64,000 bases of DNA from Ptychodera flava (taxonomy: Eukaryota > Hemichordata > Enteropneusta > Ptychoderidae): contig NC_091928.1 in NCBI RefSeq assembly GCF_041260155.1, forward strand, positions 34,475,388 through 34,539,387. Reading direction: 5' to 3'. Both the position numbers and the translations under genes were made by a program. The first letter of the stretch is position 1; every line of letters begins with the position of its first letter. Below, piece after piece: positions 57,812 through 64,000 of the stretch. A model generated the notes under the pieces. It saw nothing but the letters and a program-made list of their open reading frames with translations, was not told the DNA's origin and made no database searches.

Positions 57812-58546
57812 AGAGAGAGAGAGAGAGAGAGAAATTTAGATGGGTCGATCGACACAGACAGGGATATTTAAATTGGTACAAAGTTACAGATACGTAGAAA
57901 CACAGATGCACAGATAGATATGTAGATAGATAGAGATCCAGCCAGCTCGGGAGCGGAGACACAGATGCATACATACATACATACATACATACATACATAC
58001 ATAAATACATACATACATACATACATACATACATACATACATACATACATACATACATACATACATACATACATACATACATACATACATACATACATAC
58101 ATACATACATACATACATACATACATACATACATACATACATACATACATAGAACACATACATACTTGCATGCATTGATTGATTCAAGTACGGTTCGTGT
58201 AATACAATTATGACGAAGGTTTAAGGTTTTTTGCTTAAATTGTTCGTTTTTTTTTTATTTTACAGCAACAATACACGACAATCAACTTGCCTGCAAAAGA
58301 ATGTACGGGAATGATAGAATACCGTACAATAGTCATTTATATCGACAAATGCAACCCTTCGTTTGTCACTGCTACCGGGACATAGTTTCTAACACCCAAG
58401 ACATCCAACAATCGGCCACAACTTCGCGTGACATCAACAGCTTGCAGGGCCGTGAAATGTTTGTGACTTGCTCTCGACCCGTTATACTGCCCCCATACGA
58501 ACTTGAGACGGCAGGCACGAATACGTCACCTCCGCCGTACTCTTGA
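57037..58546 (+). CDS. Type I membrane protein with PPxY tail, paralog 2
   Basis: Three coding exons: 57037-57136, 57539-57700, 58266-58546; introns are phase 1 with donors GTAAGT and GTATGT. 180 residues. Signal peptide MKSLWIALIKAAALVTLARS, then a short ectodomain with one Cys and an N-glycosylation site NMT (27). The membrane segment is about 57-74 (VFLLTLLAIYTLLAVVY), followed by NRTRRRAS. The tail has LPPYEL and ends SPPPYS, two PY-type motifs. Exon 1 is exactly 100 nt in both paralogs, and the exon with the membrane segment ends in the same phase. Paralog 1 has one extra 75 nt ectodomain exon. Tandem duplication in the same orientation is therefore clear, although the sequences have diverged strongly outside the motifs. 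WW-domain ligase binding is inferred from the motifs. Intron 2 carries long GA and CATA microsatellites. Confidence 0.78.
57744..57831 (+). repeat. (GA)n microsatellite
   Basis: About 40 GA units with one GGGG interruption, 40 bp after the exon 2 donor of PY gene 2. Confidence 0.95.
57966..58151 (+). repeat. (CATA)n microsatellite, about 46 units
   Basis: Almost perfect CATA repeat with one CATAAATA interruption near 58001. Because 4 bp times 3 frames gives no stop, it yields long spurious Tyr-Val-Cys-Met open frames on the minus strand. Confidence 0.95.
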
Positions 58547-59227
58547 GAGTTAGTAAGAATTGTCTGGGCTCCTTCAATTCGCTCTATTAAACCAGAGTTC
58601 ATGTCCAAAAGAATATTAATGAACGCCACCTATTGTTTTTGTGTCACAACGCCTTTTAACTCAACTTCTGTCGATGAGTAGTTTGAATCTTTTATTCTTT
58701 AGTTTTTTGTTCCTTTATATATTGTCGACTTGGTTTCGCATTGGGACAAACTCTGAAGTTCAAAGTGAAACACAAGCCGAGCGCATAATTACATTAACTA
58801 TATATCAGCACGTGGTTGGATCATGCCAGGAACTCGAGGAACTTTGCCAAAACTGGTGGCGCACTAATCTGATGCACTTGTCGGGTTCACGAAATACACG
58901 GAAATTAAATGCTATTCCCAGATATGATATTGTTCTTTTTTTTTGAAACTATGCCAGGTTTAAACAAGCTCATTACCACAGTCAGATGGAGGAGTTGGGG
59001 TATCAGTGAATTTCACAGCTGTGCATATCGTCTGTCGTTATAGTTATTCTAATTACCGTTACTTGCTCATTATCTAGTCTAAGACAAATCTTGCAGAGGG
59101 GTGTAATACTTTTCAAAATCGTTGGTATGATGTTGTTAGCGACGATACGAATTTCTTCCTGATCGCTGAAGTCGGTTGTAAAGTTACTGTATTTGCGTAA
59201 TGTACAGCGCCATAAACAACTTGTGAT

Positions 59228-59233
59228 CAATAA
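59228..59233 (+). terminator. Candidate poly(A) signal of PY gene 2
   Basis: AATAAA about 680 bp after the stop codon of PY gene 2, comparable with the 3' UTR length of paralog 1. Confidence 0.35.
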
Positions 59234-59299
59234 ATGAAACAATATATAGCTCAAACATTCTCACAGTATTGTCATTCTGTCTTTCAAATATAACTTTGC

Positions 59300-60205
59300 A
59301 ATATAACGTGGAACACAGCTTAGTTAACTTTTACGTTTTCATCTTGCCTGCTGAGCAGACAATACAAGGTCACTAATCAGAAGCGCTCATAGGTCATGAC
59401 TCACTCAGAGAAACGATTGTGTTTGGTCAGACCTTGATACTTGAGTCAGTCAAGAACCTTTTTGTCCGGATGTCACAAGATTGCCAAACCGGACGTTTTG
59501 ACGCCTAAAACTCATCGATACACAACTAGAACAATGAACTATCTCACGTCTGTAGTTAGAATTGGTTCAAAATCGGTGAATTTAAAAAAAATCAGTTGCA
59601 GCAGTACTAGTTTCTCGTGTGTCTCTCCTATTTCATCAAACTTATTCGAAATTTGGCAGCCCAGGTTTGCTTTTCACCATCATTTTGTAAACATCAGTGT
59701 CAATTTCAACCATGCATTTACAGGACAAGATTTGACCGTGAGGTAGGTAGCTTTGCCCGAATTCAGTAACGCACAAACTGTGTCGCGTGCAATCAAATCG
59801 GTTTCGAAAAACTAATCTAAACACGCCATTCAGCAGGATATATACTTAAAAAGTTTAGGCGCAAACAGTCAAGTTACAATTTCTGACTAAACCGAACCGA
59901 TGCAAACTAAAATCCTACCACGGTCGGCGTGAAACTTCATTTCCTGTCATAGAAACCCATTCTTTCCTTAGACTGGGAGCGCAATCATAAAAATCGAGTA
60001 AATCTGTAGTCGAGTGGACTCCATGGAGTCATGGTTCGTGATTCAACAGGCAAACCTTGGGGTCACAGCTCATAGAGACATAGTGGAAAAATGATGACTT
60101 CGAAGGTGCTGGCAGCTGTCGGTTGACCTCGGAATACTGACACAGGTGTCCTAATAGAGTTCTTATGAAAAACTGACAAAAGGACTTGAACCTTTCTAGA
60201 AACTG
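59300..60205. other. Intergenic, no gene seen
   Basis: No exon with supportive splice context. Short open frames near 59441-59746 lack any recognisable composition. Confidence 0.4.
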
Positions 60206-60210
60206 CTCCT

Positions 60211-60436
60211 TTAACCATTGAGCGCCAAAGTCTTATTTTTGTCACCTTTATAAAAAGTGCCCAGTCAATTTGTTTTTCAGATTTTTGCCAAAATTTTGGT
60301 GAAAAACTGTAGCAAATGAAATGTGGTGTCCATTTGATCCAAAATTATCAAAAAAGAATACAGAAAAATTCATAAAAATTGGTAAAACGTTGCACTGAAA
60401 TTTTAGTGGGAAAAATTACAGCACTCAAAGGTTTAA
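60211..60436 (-). mobile_element. TTAA-flanked MITE, TTAACCC family, copy 2
   Basis: 226 bp, inverted relative to 46097-46321 and roughly 75-80 percent identical by eye. The ends TTAACCATTGAGCGCC and, reversed, TTAAACCTTTGAGTGC are flanked by TTAA. Confidence 0.8.
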
Positions 60437-60439
60437 ACT

Positions 60440-63270
60440 TTCGAAAACAGTAAAACAAAGTGGTATTCGTTTTCCAACCAGTTCCTCAGTTCCATAACAA
60501 AAGGTATTCATTCACATGTATATCATTGTTTTATTATTGATAAGAAGAGCATCATAGACGAGCTAGCACACCCATATTATGGTGATTTTCACTGTGGAAA
60601 GATACTTTTCCAGTGTAAGTGAAATATTTAATTCCAGATACCGCGAAAGTTTGTCAAGCGTGCCTATATCGCCTTACCAGTTATTATATTTTTAACTTCT
60701 CTACAAAAGTACTCATAACAACACTCTAATCAAGACCTTGCTGTTATACCATATATCTATAAAGTGAATAGATATAGTAGGTTTTTTTTTCCACACTGTA
60801 CTCACGGGGGTATCAACCTTAAACCAGACTTCGGATAACGGTCGTCTGGCGTTCTCAGGAGCCTACATCGATATTTCACACATTTTCTCGCTGTATGGAA
60901 ATGAAAAGGAATCTGTAAAGGTGTGAACTCATAATCCTATCAACGTAAATATTTTGTGAAAGCGCAAATGTCAACTTTGCTGTCACGTGATACGTAGACA
61001 TTGCTTACAAATACAAATCTAACATTAATTAATAATGTCTAGAGGCTTTCAGAAAATATAGACTTTAGAGGGGTTAAGAGCCCAGTTGTCGACACAGATT
61101 TCATTGTTTGAAACCCCTCCCCCATCCCCGTTTCACGAAATGAAAGTTTGGAAGTGCGAAAATCTAACGACAAAATCATGATTTGAACCCCCTCTTTCTC
61201 CCCTTAACAGGAGGAAATTTCCAAACCGGTCGTAGGGTTGCTGTGATGCCACACTGTTGACGGATTTTCGAACACAACGAATGACTTGTGCACGCATGAG
61301 GTACGCGGAAAAGAAATTGTACGATCATTTCATTTATAAACTTAAGAGCAGTACTATAAAACCATTTTTGAGACCACGTGTACGTGGTTTTTATTACTAC
61401 TAACAGTAACAATAGTGAGCAAGTAGAACCGACTACCTCTTTTGATGCATAAAAGAATAAAAACACATGAATTTCAAATCTACATTGTCTTTGAAATGGA
61501 AATTTATGATTGGATTGCGATTTTAACAATACAATCTGCATAATAATCTTCAATCATCCGATTTGTTCATCCCGACAATTGATTGTGATTACAAAGACAG
61601 CTTTTGTGTGATGACCGTTAGACCCACCGTATATTAGCAGCAAAATGCAAACTAGCTCTCTGTCTACACTAAAGAGGTCAACTGGTCCAGACGTAGCAGC
61701 TCATTAAACCATATTTCAGAAGGCAAGCACAGACGGAAGGTAAGCCGATTATCAGCGATTCATCGCTAGAGTTTTCCCATGCTTTATCATTTTATTCTCC
61801 GTGAAGGTTCAAGATATCTATATCAGGGAGAAGCAAAGATGTCGCAAAACTTGGGCGCACATAGTATTTTTACGGGATATTAAGGGAGCACTTCTGGAAA
61901 CTGAGTGGCGGTTAGGACCGCGACCGTGCAGCCCCTGCTTCAGGTTTTGGTTACTTTCGTAACAGGACAGTCTGATGTGTCAGTGACATTCTGTAACGAG
62001 ATTAGATGCCAAAAGTCAGTCTATATATGCTGAATCAAAGCTAGCTTCTCTATGCCAACTGGTTCGCAAAACGTGGCAGTTCTTACAGTTTTTAAGTTTA
62101 ACACCTTCCACCCAGTCTGTCTCTATGTATGGAGCCAGTATGAACCTGGAAAATGTGAAACAGGGAAACGTACCGGTCAAGGTCACTAGTACTGTTATGA
62201 TCACTTTCCGAAATGTCAGAGAAGTACATCACGTCAATCCAAAGCTTCGACTCAAATGAAATTGAGAACTATCCACGTGTACAGATAATTAAGTTAACCG
62301 GGTGTGCTTCCTAGCGGACCAATCTGAAATAGACCTCCGAATGATGTATGTTTCCTGCTCAGGTTACCACTAATCCATATGTAAATAAGTATCGATCGTT
62401 GTTTGTTGTGTTTTAATTTACTGGGTTTGTCAGTAAGATATTGAAAATGATAATCTTCACATGTAGTATATGTCGGAAATAGCACTCTTTGTTGTGGTTT
62501 TTACGAGAGAAACCTCACAATTTTGGTCAGGGGCTTAAAAACATCATTTGCCCTATGACCTCTTGAAGTTTACAAGTTTCAGACCAAAAGCGCGAGGCTT
62601 CCATCGTAAAACCATTCCGACGAGAGCTATTTCCTATACTGAAAACGACACACCATTAAAATGACAATCCCTTTCGATCGTACATATCGACTGTATTTTC
62701 TTTGTATATAACACTTTATAAAATTGATATTTAGACAGGCCTTTTAATATTTTGTAGGTGGTGAATATAGTTAGTCAACGCGTGCATTAGCCCTGATAGG
62801 GACTCTAGGTTTGCCAGTAAATATAGCTGGCATCGCGTTCGCCGGGAATTGATAACTGCCGGCGATTCTTTGATATGTTTTCAAAATAAAGTCAAGTATA
62901 GCGCAATTTATTGCGCATTGCCCGTCTTTGTAATGGTGCTACGCGCATCTCAGGCTTATGATGCGTTGTTTTGCCTCATCCCAACCAGAAGTAACTGTTG
63001 ACGTCACCAGGTATCATTTACATAACGTGTTCTTCGTGTACCATTAATTTCAGAAATCCAAAGTTGTCAAAAAATAGGAGAAAAAAGTCATATAACTGAC
63101 AGTTTACAGGTAAAACTTTATTTAAAGCAGCTCCACCGCATATCATTTGACATGAATTAGAGCTGTGAATCTACATGCGCCGAATACCGGACGTCGGTGA
63201 GAAAATATACAGGTCTACGTAGTGAACAGTTGCAATGCAAGAAAGCTTTCATTCAACAAGTTGTTGTTTT
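60440..63270. other. Intergenic or 5' region of the methyltransferase gene
   Basis: No coding exon found. A possible non-coding leader exon ends at 61740 (CACAGACGGAAG^GTAAGC), which would splice to the acceptor at 63279. This is weak, since leader exons have no coding signature. Confidence 0.3.
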
Positions 63271-63285
63271 CCATTCCAGATCACA

Positions 63286-63472
63286 ATGGAAGGCGAAATC
63301 AAATTCCTATTGGACCACGACAAAGAATATTTTGAAAGATACAGCCTAGTTATAAGCAAAGGATTTCAACTTTCAAAGGATCAAGAATATGAAAATCATA
63401 TCAATGTCTTAAAGAAGGGGAACATCAACAAAGATTCCGTGGTGAAGGTCCTTGCGGTTGGAACGGGAGACG
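63286..63472 (+). CDS. Histamine N-methyltransferase-like, first coding exon
   Basis: After the acceptor TTTTCCATTCCAG (63279), ATG opens 62 codons plus one base to donor G^GTAAGA. The peptide reads MEGEIKFLLDHDKEYFERYS, LVISKGFQLSKDQEYENHIN, VLKKGNINKDSVVKVLAVGT, GDG. In vertebrate HNMT the N-terminus has the same order: DH..Y...F at the start, then a helix, then a SEIKILSIGGGAGEIDL-type beta-strand and Gly-rich loop that binds S-adenosylmethionine. Here VVKVLAVGTGDG occupies that place. HNMT methylates histamine at the ring nitrogen in the cytosol. Substrate specificity cannot be inferred from this part, and many invertebrate relatives are of unknown substrate. The remainder lies beyond 64000 on the plus strand. 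Confidence 0.7.
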
Positions 63473-64000
63473 GTAAGATTAATGAGCGATCATGGCCATC
63501 AAAGTGTTGATCGAACATTGCAGTTGAAAGAAGCATAAAGAAAGTGCACTAAAAACACGACACAAAGCATTGTTATACATTGTACTAGGTTGTGTCTTTA
63601 GTGCGGAACGCAGTGCAATGCGAAGTCTAATTCCCGGAGATCAACCACGAATCTGAATATTTTTAGCTTGGTCGACGCTCCCAAACATTTCGCTCACAGT
63701 AAACACAAAATCGGTGGTACTTGCAATGTTCTTTAATCAACGATTGGATGGCCACGTTTAAAATGTACCACCTTACAACATGGCAACCTTGCTATTCCAT
63801 GCCTACCATTGTAGTGAATTCTCAGTCAGAATACGCCTCGTGGGCGGCCATTTGAGCTTAAAGGCCAGGGACTTGATACCCGGGATCAAGTTAATGCCGT
63901 TCACCTTTGACATTCACGGCGGGATCGAATGTTTATGTCTTTGCAAATTACGGTCACGATTAGTGTGCACAGGAGGTTGTAAACAGGCCAATGTGTTGAC
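63473..64000 (+). other. First coding intron of the methyltransferase-like gene
   Basis: Begins with the GTAAGA donor and runs to the window end without a credible next exon. Confidence 0.5.

Noticed and set aside
57657-58187. Long open frames rich in Met-Tyr-Val-Cys on the minus strand and His-Thr-Tyr-Ile on the plus strand
   Set aside because: They are translations of the (CATA)n and (GA)n microsatellites, which contain no stop in several frames.
61176-61553. 125-codon minus-strand open frame
   Set aside because: No domain, signal or splice context; the length is within chance expectation for a 64 kb window, and the composition is not protein-like throughout.

Overview
The window looks like a piece of an animal nuclear genome, most likely a marine invertebrate deuterostome such as a hemichordate. 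That placement is an inference from short phase-1 exons in long AT-rich introns, dense small TIR elements, CR1/L2-type LINE remnants and a histamine N-methyltransferase-like exon. Nothing prokaryotic is present. No rRNA, tRNA or CRISPR array was seen. Apart from a few exons most of the sequence is repeats and non-coding DNA.

Layout. Positions 1-3.5 kb hold a decayed LINE reverse-transcriptase tail, a 172-188 bp tandem repeat and a possible last exon of an unknown plus-strand gene (2171-2253). Positions 3.95-33.2 kb are three head-to-tail copies of one segment (about 6.7, 11.9 and 10.7 kb), with a fourth remnant near 37.0-37.7 kb. The copies differ in length mainly because each took different insertions: a TA-flanked MITE in unit 1; a LINE, a Helitron-like element and a 267 bp TIR element in unit 2; a MULE-like element, an 891 bp foldback element and a Crypton-like fragment in unit 3. 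Each unit carries on the minus strand a two-coding-exon gene for a predicted secreted peptide of about 65 residues. The signal peptide is almost constant and a 25-27 residue tail is conserved. Between them is a short arginine-rich stretch that differs completely in each copy. This gene family is the most interesting object in the window.

Positions 33-45 kb are gene-poor. They hold two almost perfect palindromic transposons (558 and 571 bp) with different 7 bp target duplications, inserted only 57 bp apart. There is also a TIR element whose body is a 101 bp tandem repeat, and several dispersed MITE copies.

Positions 45.3-59.3 kb contain two plus-strand paralogous genes for small type I membrane proteins (247 and 180 residues as modelled). 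Each has a signal peptide, a short N-glycosylatable ectodomain, one membrane segment followed by an Arg-Arg-Arg-Ala-Ser stop-transfer sequence, and a cytoplasmic tail with PPxY motifs. All introns are phase 1. The tails suggest adaptors or substrates of NEDD4-type WW-domain ubiquitin ligases; that is inference from motifs.

Positions 59.3-64 kb are mostly intergenic and end with the first coding exon of a histamine N-methyltransferase-like SAM methyltransferase (63286-63472), whose remaining exons lie beyond the window. Gene models rest on hand-read splice sites and comparison of copies within the window. No database search was possible.
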